Assembly: GCF_018598225.1 (NCBI RefSeq)
Contig: NZ_JAHESF010000008.1
Coordinates: forward strand, 124,001 to 188,000
Source of the DNA: Chryseosolibacter histidinae
GTDB taxonomy: Bacteria > Bacteroidota > Bacteroidia > Cytophagales > Cyclobacteriaceae
Length of the DNA stretch: 64,000 bases
Direction of reading: 5' to 3'
The notes beneath the pieces are model-generated. The model was given only the letters and a program-made list of their open reading frames with translations, searched no databases and was not told the DNA's origin. How positions within the stretch are numbered: position 1 is the first letter of the stretch; every line of letters begins with the position of its first letter. Shown in pieces: positions 24,247 to 32,935 of this stretch. The position numbers were made by a program, and so were the translations under genes.

Positions 24247-27084
24247 ATGGGTCTCAAGATAGTCGCCGGTTTTTTCGCTTGCATGATCACAGGTTCTTGC
24301 CTGTCGCAATCCTTTACCACGATCAACTATTCGGTTCCCGAGGGGTTGCCCAGCTCTGAAGTATACCAGGTCTATCAAGACCGCGAAGGCTTTCTGTGGT
24401 TTGCCACTGACAATGGTGTTGTGCGGTTCGATGGTTTTGAGATGCAGAAGTTTGGTGTTACACAAGGATTGACAGACCCTGTTGTTTTCGGCTTTCGTGA
24501 AGACAGCAAGGGTAGAATCTGGTTCCGGACCTTCAGCGGAAAACTTTGTTACTATGAAAAAGGCGAGATAAAAAAATACGCGTATAATGACAGACTTACC
24601 AGCATCAAATCGATGGGGTATCCCGATTTTTTTTTCGATGCTGACACGGGCGATCTTTGGTTCACTATCTCGAACATCACGGGTAAGATCGATGCCCGCG
24701 GTATTGTTACGCAGACAGAGATAACCACCAGCAGTGTTTTTTACGAAGAGATCAAGGGCAGTTATATCACAGGGGCGGCGATACGGGGCGCGTTGCCAGC
24801 AAAACACATCAGGGTAAATCGAAAACCCTTCCCGATAGCGGATCCGGAGCACTTTGTGTATCGTGCCCCTTACGTGATTCAATGGAATGACAAGGTTTAC
24901 ATCTCCATCAGCAAAAGCATTTTTGAATTCGATGGTGTATCGATGAAAAAAGTTTTCACCGGGCCTGGCGAGATCATTGGTTTTTCGAAAGATAAGGACA
25001 ACAATCTGTGGGTTGGATATTTTCACAAAAGTGTTCAGCGGTTTCGTTCACCTGATTTTAAAGACCCATGGTCTCCCCAGTTCCTTGCCAAAAAATCGGT
25101 TACAAAGGTATTGCAAGACAATGAACAAGGCTTGTGGTTCACAACGCTGGAGCAGGGCGCATTTTATGTTCCCAACCAGCAGATACAGAACTGGCCGCTG
25201 CAAACAGAAGCAAAAGTACGGGCGATCATGACGGCCGGAAATTCTTTCCTGGTGGCTGACGAGGCTGGCGTTCTTTATGCCTTTGACAGTACACGGGGCA
25301 CGCTTTCGGAAAAAAAGATCTTTCCAAATGCGGTGCTAGCCATGTTCACCGACCGGAACAATACCATCTGGCTCTCGTCTACGGAGTGGCTGTATTTTAT
25401 GGACCAATCGCTGAAGGAAAAACGCGAAGCCATGCATACCAATGCCAGCGATTTTTCACAGGATAATGAGGGGTTTATTTGGGCATATGGGAGCAATACC
25501 ATCAAAAAATTCGACGGCGATTTTAACAAATTATCCAACATAGACCTGGGACAGCGATACCGTTCCATTTATGTGGATGATTCGCTGATCTTTCTCGGCA
25601 CACGTGTGGGTCTCCACATCCGCAACAGGCGCATGGAAATGATGGACGTACCTGCGATCTTTTCGAATGTGAAGATCTCAGAGTTCTTAAAGGTCAATGA
25701 CTCCACGCTGCTGGTGACCACGTTTGGCAGCGGTTTTATCCTGCTGAACACCAGGAACTGGAGCCACCGACACTTCAACACCAGCAACAATTTTATTGCA
25801 GACGATGTGTATGCGGCGCTGAAACACGATGATGTGCTCTGGTTCGCTACTGACAAAGGCGTTGCCCGAACCGATGTGCAATCATTGCTGAGCGGCGATC
25901 CGGCTTTTGACCGCCTCACCCGGAAAAGCGGACTCACCAGCGACAAGGTGAGCTTTCTCATTTTCTGGAACAACGCCGTATGGGCATTTTCAGACGAAGG
26001 CTTTTCACGGATACCGAAATCGCTCTCCCGGTATGCCAATGAAAACCCGCAGTTCTATTTCAAGGACGTCACTGTGAACGGCCAGCCTGTGGTGCTCACC
26101 GGTAATAAAAAACTCGACCACGATGAGAATAACATCCGCATCGCTTTCGGGTACAAATCGTTCAATAACCAGAATATTTTCACACGTTATAAGATCAAAG
26201 GGCAGCCAGCATGGACTCCCGTGGCGTACAACAACCTGCAGTTCACTTCCCTGGCGCCGGGCATCTATGATTTCGAGCTTCAATACTCCACTGACAACAT
26301 CCATTGGGCAAACGCGCCAGATCTGCCGGCATTCATCATAAACCCTCCGTTGTGGGAAACCTGGTATTTTCAAACCGTTGTGGCGCTGCTGGTGATGGGT
26401 ATCATCTACTGGTATTTCCGCGACCAGGTCAAAACTTACCGGCGCCACCAGCAGAAGCTCATACAATCCGAGCTCGAGGCCATTGAAAAAGAGCGCAGCC
26501 GCATCGCCAAAGATCTGCACGACAGTGTGGGCACTGACTTCACGGCGATCAAGATGATGGTGACCCAGCTTCTGAAAAAACACAACGAACCGCAGACAGA
26601 CGATGTGGAAGTACAGTTTCAGAATACCTTACAGGATGTTAAAAGTATCATTTACGGTCTCGCGCCCCCGGGCCTGGAACGGTATGGTCTTATGGCCGGC
26701 GTTCAAAACTACGTGGCGAAGCTGAATGGCAAGGTGCCGTTGACAATAGAAGTAAACTCGTTCGGCCCCGAGGTAAAAGACCCGAAGCTGAGCATCGCCA
26801 TATTCAGGGTGCTTCAGGAGCTGATCTCCAACTCACTGAAACACTCCGATGCCAAGACCATCTCCATCCACATCAACGCCTTTGCGGATCTGCTCAACAT
26901 CGTCTACGAAGACAACGGAAGAGGATTTGCATCCGAAGCGCATAACAAGGGACTGGGCCTCTTCAACATCGAATCACGCATTCAATCCGTCAATGGCCAG
27001 CTCCGCTTCGATTCGGGAGCTTTCGGGATCTCGTACACTATTGACATCCCGTTAACGGGAAATAGTACGATGCATAGGTCGTAG
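24247..27084 (+). CDS. Propeller-sensor histidine kinase (Reg_prop/Y_Y_Y/HisKA_3)
   Basis: 945 residues. Signal peptide at about 1-20. A periplasmic two-component-type beta-propeller spans about 30-610, with repeated blades such as DREGFLWFATDNGVVRFDGF and DNEQGLWFTTLEQGAFYVP. A Y_Y_Y domain is at about 625-695 (IRIAFGYKSFNNQNIFTRYKIKG). One membrane helix lies at 705-725. The cytoplasmic HisKA_3 has ERSRIAKDLHDSVGTDFTAIK with His near 758, and HATPase_c near 850-940 (ELISNSLKHSDA, GLGLFNIESRI). Unlike the two hybrid relatives in this window it lacks receiver and AraC domains, and no regulator gene is adjacent. Confidence 0.92.
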   Translation: MGLKIVAGFFACMITGSCLSQSFTTINYSVPEGLPSSEVYQVYQDREGFLWFATDNGVVRFDGFEMQKFGVTQGLTDPVVFGFREDSKGRIWFRTFSGKLCYYEKGEIKKYAYNDRLTSIKSMGYPDFFFDADTGDLWFTISNITGKIDARGIVTQTEITTSSVFYEEIKGSYITGAAIRGALPAKHIRVNRKPFPIADPEHFVYRAPYVIQWNDKVYISISKSIFEFDGVSMKKVFTGPGEIIGFSKDKDNNLWVGYFHKSVQRFRSPDFKDPWSPQFLAKKSVTKVLQDNEQGLWFTTLEQGAFYVPNQQIQNWPLQTEAKVRAIMTAGNSFLVADEAGVLYAFDSTRGTLSEKKIFPNAVLAMFTDRNNTIWLSSTEWLYFMDQSLKEKREAMHTNASDFSQDNEGFIWAYGSNTIKKFDGDFNKLSNIDLGQRYRSIYVDDSLIFLGTRVGLHIRNRRMEMMDVPAIFSNVKISEFLKVNDSTLLVTTFGSGFILLNTRNWSHRHFNTSNNFIADDVYAALKHDDVLWFATDKGVARTDVQSLLSGDPAFDRLTRKSGLTSDKVSFLIFWNNAVWAFSDEGFSRIPKSLSRYANENPQFYFKDVTVNGQPVVLTGNKKLDHDENNIRIAFGYKSFNNQNIFTRYKIKGQPAWTPVAYNNLQFTSLAPGIYDFELQYSTDNIHWANAPDLPAFIINPPLWETWYFQTVVALLVMGIIYWYFRDQVKTYRRHQQKLIQSELEAIEKERSRIAKDLHDSVGTDFTAIKMMVTQLLKKHNEPQTDDVEVQFQNTLQDVKSIIYGLAPPGLERYGLMAGVQNYVAKLNGKVPLTIEVNSFGPEVKDPKLSIAIFRVLQELISNSLKHSDAKTISIHINAFADLLNIVYEDNGRGFASEAHNKGLGLFNIESRIQSVNGQLRFDSGAFGISYTIDIPLTGNSTMHRS

Positions 27085-27088
27085 GGAA

Positions 27089-27167
27089 GAACGAAGTACG
27101 ATTTACGAGGTACGATTTGGCGACGCCACACTACCCGGCTGTGGACTGTGGACCGTCGACTGTGGAC
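27089..27167. repeat. GTACGAT array and inverted GTCCACA array overlapping the clpP 3' end
   Basis: The plus strand at 27089-27116 reads GAACGAA, GTACGAT, TTACGAG, GTACGAT. The minus strand at 27139-27167 reads GTCCACA, GTCGACG, GTCCACA, GTCCACA. The second array and part of the first are translated as the last 20 or so residues of ClpP. They lie between the convergent kinase and clpP genes. Confidence 0.8.
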
Positions 27168-27837
27168 TCTCATTGCCAATCAACGCGGGCTGCGCTCCCA
27201 AAAAATTTACCTGGAAGTCGGGACTGCCCAGCACCACGATGTCGCTTACGTCGCCGAGCACTTCGTCGATGAGGCCGAATGCTTTGGCTTCCACGGCATT
27301 CATGTAGCGGTCGCGCAGAAAGTGTTCCTCTATTTCTTTCCAGCCGCGGCCGCAGTGTTTGCCCATCAGGTGAAACAGCTGGGTCTGCAACCGTTCCTGC
27401 TCACGGGTGGCGATGCGCACGTCTTCCGTATAACCTTGCGCGCCTCCGCCTGTGGGATGCATGTGAATGGTAGCGTGGGGTAATGCATACCGTCTGCCCT
27501 TACGGCCGGACGACAGCAGTGCCGTGCCCATGCTGGCTGTAACACCTACCGCTACCGTTGATACTGGAGCCTGGATCATTTGCATGGCGTCATAGATGGC
27601 AAGGCCTGCGTAGACACTTCCGCCGGGACTGTTGATGTACAGGTTGATCTCGCGTTTCGGGTCTACGCTGTTCAGGTAGAGCAATTGCGCCACAATGAGG
27701 TTTGCCGACACATCATTTACCTGGGTGCCCAGAAAAACGATACGTTCTTTCAGCAGCAGGCTGTAAATATCATAGGCTCTTTCGCCACGGCCGTCGCTAT
27801 CGATGACCATGGGAATTATACTGGCGTGTTTTTGCAT
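27103..27837 (-). CDS. clpP: ClpP-type serine protease with repeat-derived tail
   Basis: 244 residues, against about 195-210 for a usual ClpP. It forms the proteolytic chamber fed by Clp ATPases. Catalytic residues are in place: Ser102 in GVTASMGTALL, His127 in HMHPTGGGAQG and Asp191 in AFGLIDEVL. EINLYINSPGGSVYAGLAIYDAMQ is the conserved N-terminal part. Residues after about 203 are non-conserved, and the final 20 or so (for example STVHSPQPG) are encoded by intergenic heptad repeats. It is last in an apparent operon after an ECF sigma and a small protein, with 6 bp to the latter, and no clpX or tig is nearby, so it may be an accessory ClpP. Confidence 0.92.
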   Translation of the reverse strand: MQKHASIIPMVIDSDGRGERAYDIYSLLLKERIVFLGTQVNDVSANLIVAQLLYLNSVDPKREINLYINSPGGSVYAGLAIYDAMQMIQAPVSTVAVGVTASMGTALLSSGRKGRRYALPHATIHMHPTGGGAQGYTEDVRIATREQERLQTQLFHLMGKHCGRGWKEIEEHFLRDRYMNAVEAKAFGLIDEVLGDVSDIVVLGSPDFQVNFLGAQPALIGNESPQSTVHSPQPGSVASPNRTS

Positions 27838-27843
27838 GATGGA

Positions 27844-28116
27844 TTAAGGTTTTGAAAACAATTGAGCGATCTCTTCACGGTATGCCGCGCGGGCAGGGTC
27901 GTGGAAGATGCGATCGTGAACATCTTCGATCTCGGCCTTCAGCTTTCTGCGGCCATACAGTGTTACCAGCGCATACACCTTCCGCTGGAGCTCAAGATTC
28001 ATTTTGAGCACGGGGTCGATGAGCAACCTGGCTTGCATCAGCACGGCTTCCGGGGCCGACAGTTTGCCGGTGAGGAAATCTTCCGTCTTTTTTATCTCAT
28101 TCAGTGAAGTCCTCAT
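27844..28116 (-). CDS. Small helical protein between ECF sigma and clpP
   Basis: 90 residues, all predicted helix, highly charged (IKKTEDFLTGKLSAPEAVLMQARLLIDPVLKMNLELQRKVYALV, then RRKLKAEIEDVHDRIF). It overlaps the sigma gene by 20 bp and is 6 bp upstream of clpP. Its start resembles the DFLTGKLSxxE stretch at the N-terminus of many Bacteroidota anti-sigma factors, but there is no membrane segment. It may be a truncated or soluble anti-sigma. Its position next to a protease gene suggests that its stability could control the sigma factor; this is inference. Confidence 0.7.
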   Translation of the reverse strand: MRTSLNEIKKTEDFLTGKLSAPEAVLMQARLLIDPVLKMNLELQRKVYALVTLYGRRKLKAEIEDVHDRIFHDPARAAYREEIAQLFSKP

Positions 28117-28654
28117 ACGTAACGGATTTTGATCTTACCATATCCCTGACCTTTTCAAGGCACTTGAACTTTTGAACGGTAGCCGAGTGTGCGCTGCCAT
28201 AACCGAACGCATTCCTGATCTGATCGGCAGATCGTTTTTCATAATAGAAGGCCTGCAGCAGCTCCATACACCGCTTGCCGGCACGGGCCAGGAAGCTCAC
28301 CAGCTTGCCGGACTCAACCGTTGGAAAGTAGTGGTCGGGCAGGGTGACGGCCTCGCGTTCATCTAACGGCACGGTGCTTTTATCGTGGTTGAATTTTCTA
28401 ATCCACAGGTGTTTGGCGATGCCCAGCACATAGGCTTCGTCTGATACCTCGACCGAGAGATTGCCTTCCCGTGTTTTTTCGTAAAAGATCACCAGGGCAT
28501 CCTGGAAGATGTCTTTGGCATCCTGAAAAGTACCGCCGCGGCTGCTCACAAATTTTCCCACAACAGGAAACGCGCTCTCATATAGGCACATGAAGAACTT
28601 CTCCCGCGCTGCCGGTGTGCTGATGTCATGTTCCATTGCTGTCAGTGTCATCAT
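28097..28654 (-). CDS. ECF RNA polymerase sigma factor
   Basis: 185 residues (179 if started at the second internal Met before EHD). Region 2 is at about 20-95 (KFVSSRGGTFQDAKDIFQDALVIFYEKTREG and YVLGIAKHLWIRKFNHDKS). Region 4 is at about 120-175 (RCMELLQAFYYEKRSADQIRNAFGYGSAHSATVQKFKCLEKVRDM). It is a divergent ECF type. It heads the sigma/small protein/clpP row. The 190 bp upstream gap to the divergent SPOR/OmpA-like gene contains the promoters of both. Confidence 0.85.
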   Translation of the reverse strand: MMTLTAMEHDISTPAAREKFFMCLYESAFPVVGKFVSSRGGTFQDAKDIFQDALVIFYEKTREGNLSVEVSDEAYVLGIAKHLWIRKFNHDKSTVPLDEREAVTLPDHYFPTVESGKLVSFLARAGKRCMELLQAFYYEKRSADQIRNAFGYGSAHSATVQKFKCLEKVRDMVRSKSVTYEDFTE

Positions 28655-28799
28655 GGTTTTCAGTGATTTTGATCAGTAGTTTAACGTAGTAGCTTCTATA
28701 TCAAGTGCAGATTCCGCATCAAATATCACCTTCGTCCTCAATTTTTTGTCAGTGGTCCCTAAAGCGCTTATAATCAAGGATTTTTCGGATTGTTTATTG

Positions 28800-28807
28800 T
28801 ATCTTTA
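28800..28807 (+). promoter_or_regulatory. -7-like box TATCTTTA before the OmpA-like gene
   Basis: TATCTTTA is one base off TAnnTTTG, preceded by TTG-rich sequence. It is 37 bp upstream of the ATG at 28845. Confidence 0.4.
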
Positions 28808-28844
28808 GGCGGCTATAGTTGAAACTTAACTCTTGTATCCCACT

Positions 28845-30029
28845 ATGAGACCCATTTGCTCTCTGGTCATCCTGATCGGAGTATCTTTCTGCAGCTATTC
28901 GCAGTCCGCCTTTACATCAGCCTCAAAGGGTTATTACACCATCGTAGGCGCTTTTGCAATCAAAGAAAACGCAGTAAAATACAATGCCTCGCTTCAGAAG
29001 AGCGGCATTCATTCGGCGTGCGGTTATCTCACTTCGCGTAACATCTATTATGTGTATACGCTGAAGGACGCCAATGTTTCGGTATGCCTGAAGGAGATGC
29101 GCGAGCTGCGGAAAAAGTCTGAGTTCTGGGATACCTGGGTAAAGTACATCGACGTCAACGCCACCAACACCACCGAGATCCGGATCGTGGAAGAGCCTTC
29201 AACGCCGGCACCGGAAACAACACCGGTGTTAACGGCAAGCGTTGCTCCCACCACCATCGCGATAGCAGAAGAGCCCGAAGGCCCGGAGCAGCAGATCATC
29301 ATTCCCGACAAGGTCACCCTTGGCAACACCGAGATCTTTCTAAGCCTTTACAACGCCCGTAACGACCGGGTGGCGGAAGGTAATATCCAGGTCATCGACA
29401 CAGACCGTGGCCGGCTGATCTCCGAAGTGAAGGGCAACACCTATCTCATTCTGCCCGATCCGAAAAGCAAAACGGGCAACATCAGCCTTATCTGCGATGT
29501 GGTTGGCTACAGGAAGATCCAGAAGGAGATCAACTTCAACCAGCCGCTTGCCGATACCTCATTCATCGAGCAAATGGGTACTTCGATCATCGCGCACTTC
29601 GAGCTTGTTCCTTACCAGCGCGGCGACATCCGCGTGTTGTATAACATCTATTTCTATAATGACGCCGCGGTGATGATGCCGGAGTCACGGTTCGAGCTGA
29701 ATGGCCTCGAGACGATGATGAAAGACAACCCTACACTTCACATCCGCCTGCATGGCCATACCAACGGCAACTATCACGGCAAGATCATCCGCAGAAATCC
29801 TGACGGAGACTTTTTCTCTGTTGCCCAGGATGCCAGAACCACCGTAGGCTCGGCAAAAGAGCTTTCTGAAAGCCGCGCGGAAGTGATCCGCGATTATCTC
29901 ATTTCCAGGGGCATCGATGGCTCGCGCATTGAAGTGAAGGCCTGGGGTGGCAAACGACCGCTTTACGATAAGAACAGCGCCAACGCGAAGAAGAACATCA
30001 GGGTGGAAGTGGAGATCGTGAAGGAGTAA
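28845..30029 (+). CDS. Secreted SPOR-like/OmpA-domain protein
   Basis: 394 residues from the ATG at 28845; the in-frame TTG at 28833 is less likely. Signal peptide at 1-20. Residues 25-105 resemble a SPOR-like unit (YYTIVGAFAIKENAVKYNASL), followed by a Pro/Thr/Glu-rich linker at 110-150, and a beta domain at 155-240. The C-terminal OmpA peptidoglycan-binding domain is at about 280-394, with IYFYNDAAVMMPESRFELNGL, HIRLHGHTNG, LSESRAEVIRDYLISRGIDGSRIEVKAWG. It probably links outer membrane or periplasmic components to the cell wall. Confidence 0.85.
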   Translation: MRPICSLVILIGVSFCSYSQSAFTSASKGYYTIVGAFAIKENAVKYNASLQKSGIHSACGYLTSRNIYYVYTLKDANVSVCLKEMRELRKKSEFWDTWVKYIDVNATNTTEIRIVEEPSTPAPETTPVLTASVAPTTIAIAEEPEGPEQQIIIPDKVTLGNTEIFLSLYNARNDRVAEGNIQVIDTDRGRLISEVKGNTYLILPDPKSKTGNISLICDVVGYRKIQKEINFNQPLADTSFIEQMGTSIIAHFELVPYQRGDIRVLYNIYFYNDAAVMMPESRFELNGLETMMKDNPTLHIRLHGHTNGNYHGKIIRRNPDGDFFSVAQDARTTVGSAKELSESRAEVIRDYLISRGIDGSRIEVKAWGGKRPLYDKNSANAKKNIRVEVEIVKE

Positions 30030-30032
30030 TTA

Positions 30033-30060
30033 GTCCACGGTCCACAGACCACCGTCCACC
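30033..30060 (+). repeat. Single GTCCACR heptad array
   Basis: GTCCACG, GTCCACA, GACCACC, GTCCACC, beginning 3 bp after the TAA of the OmpA-like gene. No inverted partner was found in the rest of the gap (30061-30251), which holds nothing else I recognise. Confidence 0.75.
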
Positions 30061-30251
30061 GTTCGAACCGATATTCTGAGCAGGCATGTGCACCGGCATG
30101 CGGGAAGCGAAGAATCCCCTGATAAAGACGTGCATATTCAAAGTGCATTCACATCAATTAAGCACGCACTGTCGATCCGGGGATCCTTCGCTCACTCTTG
30201 CCCACACACGTAACACCGCTCAGGATATCGGCTTATAAAGAAGACTGTGCT

Positions 30252-30809
30252 CTAACCCTTTTCCGGAGGATAATGCCTGAACGATTTGGCGATCTCTTTC
30301 GATACAAATTTTTGCTCGTTGAAATTATTGATCGAAGAAACGCCGTAGGCCCTCCACACCAGGTGATCTGTTTTGGCATCGTAGATATCGATGATGACGG
30401 TGCCTTCCTCGTAATTCCTTACCCAGAAGTTGTTCCATTGAGGCCCCCACCAACCGTTCAGTCCGTAGAAGCGATAATATGGATAAAAGAAGCCCGGGCT
30501 CGCCAGGTAATTCTGAACTTCCTGCTTTTCTTTGGCGCCTGCCAGATACGTGATGATAAGATCAGGATTTGAATCTGACGGAGACAATCCTTTTGAGACA
30601 AGGTCTTTGGTGATCGCTTCACTGATGTACTGATTCAAAAAAACATTGGCCGTATCCTTGACGCCCAGCTGCCGGATCACCTTGCCGGCTTCGAACTTGA
30701 ATGTTTTATATTTTTTGAAATCCACGCTTTTGTCGAAATCTACATGGACCTGTGCATGCGCGCCCCACGCCACCAGCATGAGAACGATGATCGTTAGTCT
30801 GTTTTTCAT
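30252..30809 (-). CDS. DUF4136 envelope protein
   Basis: 185 residues from the ATG at 30809 (MKNRLTIIVLMLVAWGAHAQ signal peptide); longer in-frame starts lie in the upstream gap. The mature protein begins VHVDFDKSVDFKKYKTFKFEAG, the DUF4136 hallmark, and ends with GTVIIDIYDAKTDHLVWRAYG and FPPEKG-like residues typical of the family. These proteins are envelope-located and often linked to stress; function not established. Last gene of a three-gene operon, 23 bp after the 30833 gene. Confidence 0.87.
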   Translation of the reverse strand: MKNRLTIIVLMLVAWGAHAQVHVDFDKSVDFKKYKTFKFEAGKVIRQLGVKDTANVFLNQYISEAITKDLVSKGLSPSDSNPDLIITYLAGAKEKQEVQNYLASPGFFYPYYRFYGLNGWWGPQWNNFWVRNYEEGTVIIDIYDAKTDHLVWRAYGVSSINNFNEQKFVSKEIAKSFRHYPPEKG

Positions 30810-30832
30810 ATATACACACATTTGGTACTGTA

Positions 30833-31387
30833 TCAATTGGATGTGAGTCCTATGATCTTGTCGCCCAGCGCGGAGATCTTTATTTCGCTGATCGCTTCGT
30901 TTCCGTACTTCGGCAGAAAAGACGCGGGCGTGGTGAGGAACACCCTGAAGTCGAACGCCATCTTCTGATCTCCGCCCATGAGCATACCCTTGAAGGTGAT
31001 CCCGTTGTCAAAAGTGTATCGCCCCATCCTGATCTCACCCGGCAGCAACACCGAATTGTTTCCTTTGAACAGGGCCAGGTTCAATTCTTCGTCTTTGCTG
31101 TCGGGCAGCACAGCGTTGATGCTGATGGCGTCGCCCGGTGTGGTTAAAATGTTCAGGAATTGCAGAGCGGTAGAGTCTTGTGTTGATCGCACGGTACTCA
31201 AAGGGATGCTGAACTCAAACCGGCCCAGGGCATTGTTGAGTCTTGCGCTCATGTTCTCAACTGTGAAGCGGTAGTCTGCGCGTGTGGTCACGATCTCGAT
31301 GAGGCAGGCATTGCTACCGGTATGACCGGTCTGGGCAGTGGCGCTGACACAGACGCACATCAGCATTATAGCGGTGACGGTTTTCAT
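30833..31387 (-). CDS. YceI-like secreted protein
   Basis: 184 residues from ATG at 31387 (MKTVTAIMLMCVCVSATAQ signal peptide). The mature part has a repeating beta pattern: DYRFTVENMSARLNNALGRFEFSIPLSTV, ISINAVLPDS, IRMGRYTFDNG and KMAFDFRVFLT. This spacing suggests the lipocalin-like YceI fold that binds isoprenoid-type lipids, but the match is weak. It lies between a coiled lipoprotein gene (4 bp gap) and a DUF4136 gene. Confidence 0.65.
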   Translation of the reverse strand: MKTVTAIMLMCVCVSATAQTGHTGSNACLIEIVTTRADYRFTVENMSARLNNALGRFEFSIPLSTVRSTQDSTALQFLNILTTPGDAISINAVLPDSKDEELNLALFKGNNSVLLPGEIRMGRYTFDNGITFKGMLMGGDQKMAFDFRVFLTTPASFLPKYGNEAISEIKISALGDKIIGLTSN

Positions 31388-31391
31388 CAGA

Positions 31392-32057
31392 TCACCGGTT
31401 AGCGTTGTCAAGCTCATGCTGCCATTTTTCAATTTCATGGTCAACACTTTGCAGCGTGGCCTTCAGGTCTTCCGTTGTAAGCTTGTCGCCCTTGCGCAGC
31501 CGGCTTGCGATGTCTGTGGCATGATCCAGCACGGTCTTCTCCACCGGGTCAAGCGCTCTGTGATGAGACACCACTGATTTTTCAAGTTGCTCGATCGTTT
31601 TTTTAAGGGTGGCGCCGGCCTGTGCTTCAGACACGGTAAAGAATTCGTTTTCCGTCAGTTCGAGTCGGTAGCCTGCAAGGGCCTGCCCGGCTTTTGCGAT
31701 CACAGGGTTGAGGCTGCCAAGGTCCTTGATCTTGTTGTGCGCAACTTCATCTGCCAGCGCATCGATGTCTGAAGCCGAGCTTTCGATCCGGTTCTTATGT
31801 TTTCCTTTCAGCGATTCCGCGATCTGCCTCATGGCTTCGGCGGCAGCTTCGAGATGGCTGGCGCTGGTGGTGTAATCGCCCTGGATAAATTTGTTCTCTG
31901 CCTGCAGCAGATCGTTGTCGGGTTCGATCTCGGTAACGGATGCTTCTTTTAAGGCTGGTTGTTTTTCCGTTTCAGGGCCTTTCTGATCATACCTGCTTTC
32001 ACAACTCCACCCGATCATAACGATCGCGGTGAGCACCAGGGCGATTTTTGGTTTCAT
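31392..32057 (-). CDS. Helical lipoprotein, first gene of an envelope operon
   Basis: 221 residues from ATG at 32057; lipoprotein signal MKPKIALVLTAIVMIGWSC with Cys19. The mature part is almost entirely helical, with two long coiled segments (LQAENKFIQGDYTTSASHLEAAAEAMRQIAESL and LTTEDLKATLQSVDHEIEKWQHELD). It resembles YfdX-like acid/heat-stress proteins in composition but the match is not firm. It is divergent from the response regulator gene at 32151 across 93 bp, which suggests that regulator may control this operon. Confidence 0.7.
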   Translation of the reverse strand: MKPKIALVLTAIVMIGWSCESRYDQKGPETEKQPALKEASVTEIEPDNDLLQAENKFIQGDYTTSASHLEAAAEAMRQIAESLKGKHKNRIESSASDIDALADEVAHNKIKDLGSLNPVIAKAGQALAGYRLELTENEFFTVSEAQAGATLKKTIEQLEKSVVSHHRALDPVEKTVLDHATDIASRLRKGDKLTTEDLKATLQSVDHEIEKWQHELDNANR

Positions 32058-32150
32058 GACAATCACATTTTTGCCCTTTTTGATGTAACTTTCAGGGTGT
32101 AGTCACATCGATTCCGCGGTTTTTATTTCGAACTCATTTCTTTTTCCGTC

Positions 32151-32801
32151 ATGGATAAAATCAGGATCCTCATTGCAGACGATCATAAGATCATCCGGGT
32201 TGGCCTCCGGGGCATGCTGGCGTTGGAAAGCAATATGGAAGTGGTGGGTGAAGCAGAAGATGGAAAAGAAGTTGTGGCAGTGTTACAGGCAACCGCGGCA
32301 GATGTTGTGCTGATGGACATTGACATGGGCAAGAGCAGCGGCATCGAAGCAACAGAAAAAGTGAAAGGCCTCTATCCGCAAACGCATGTGCTGGCCCTGA
32401 CCATGCACGAAGAAGAGACCCATATCATTAAAATGCTGGAGGCAGGCGCCAGGGGCTATCTTCTTAAAAACGCCGGGCGCGAAGAGCTGGTGAGGGCTAT
32501 CGAAACGGTGTTTAACGGAGACACTTATTTCAGTCACTCAGTATCCGGTGCGTTGCTCAAAGCGTTGATGCATCAGAAAAATAAATCTGTTACAAAAACC
32601 AGCGAAGACATTCCTCTTTCCGAACGGGAGATCGAAGTATTGAAGCTCATTGCACAGGAATACTCGAACCGCGAGATCGCAGACAAACTTTTTATCAGCA
32701 TCAGGACGGTTGACACCCACCGCAGAAACATTCTCGAAAAGCTCGACATCAAAAACACCGCCGGGCTTGTAAAATATGCCATCAGCAAGGGCCTGATCTG
32801 A
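32151..32801 (+). CDS. LuxR-type response regulator
   Basis: 216 residues. Receiver at 3-120: IRILIADDHKIIRVGLRGML, phospho-Asp in VVLMDIDMGKSSGIEA near 55, LALTMHEEETHIIKMLEAGARGYLLK. LuxR helix-turn-helix at 150-212: LSEREIEVLKLIAQEYSNREIADKLFISIRTVDTHRRNIL. Complete and typical. No kinase gene is adjacent; the nearest histidine kinases are 5 kb or more away. Divergent from the envelope operon 30252-32057, its likely target. Confidence 0.93.
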   Translation: MDKIRILIADDHKIIRVGLRGMLALESNMEVVGEAEDGKEVVAVLQATAADVVLMDIDMGKSSGIEATEKVKGLYPQTHVLALTMHEEETHIIKMLEAGARGYLLKNAGREELVRAIETVFNGDTYFSHSVSGALLKALMHQKNKSVTKTSEDIPLSEREIEVLKLIAQEYSNREIADKLFISIRTVDTHRRNILEKLDIKNTAGLVKYAISKGLI

Positions 32802-32935
32802 TACGAGAAACTCGTAGCGCCTAAGAAAATCCAGCAGTGGCTACGCAAATTTCCGATTTTCAGAATTACGCTTTTCTACCGTTTCATGGCATCGCGGCGT
32901 TTTGCAGTTTTAGCCCATAACCAAAGCACAAAGCC

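Noticed and set aside
27103-27837. Missing catalytic His in ClpP (HMHP instead of IHQP)
   Set aside because: When aligned on the downstream GGAQG, His127 falls exactly on the catalytic position; the triad is intact.
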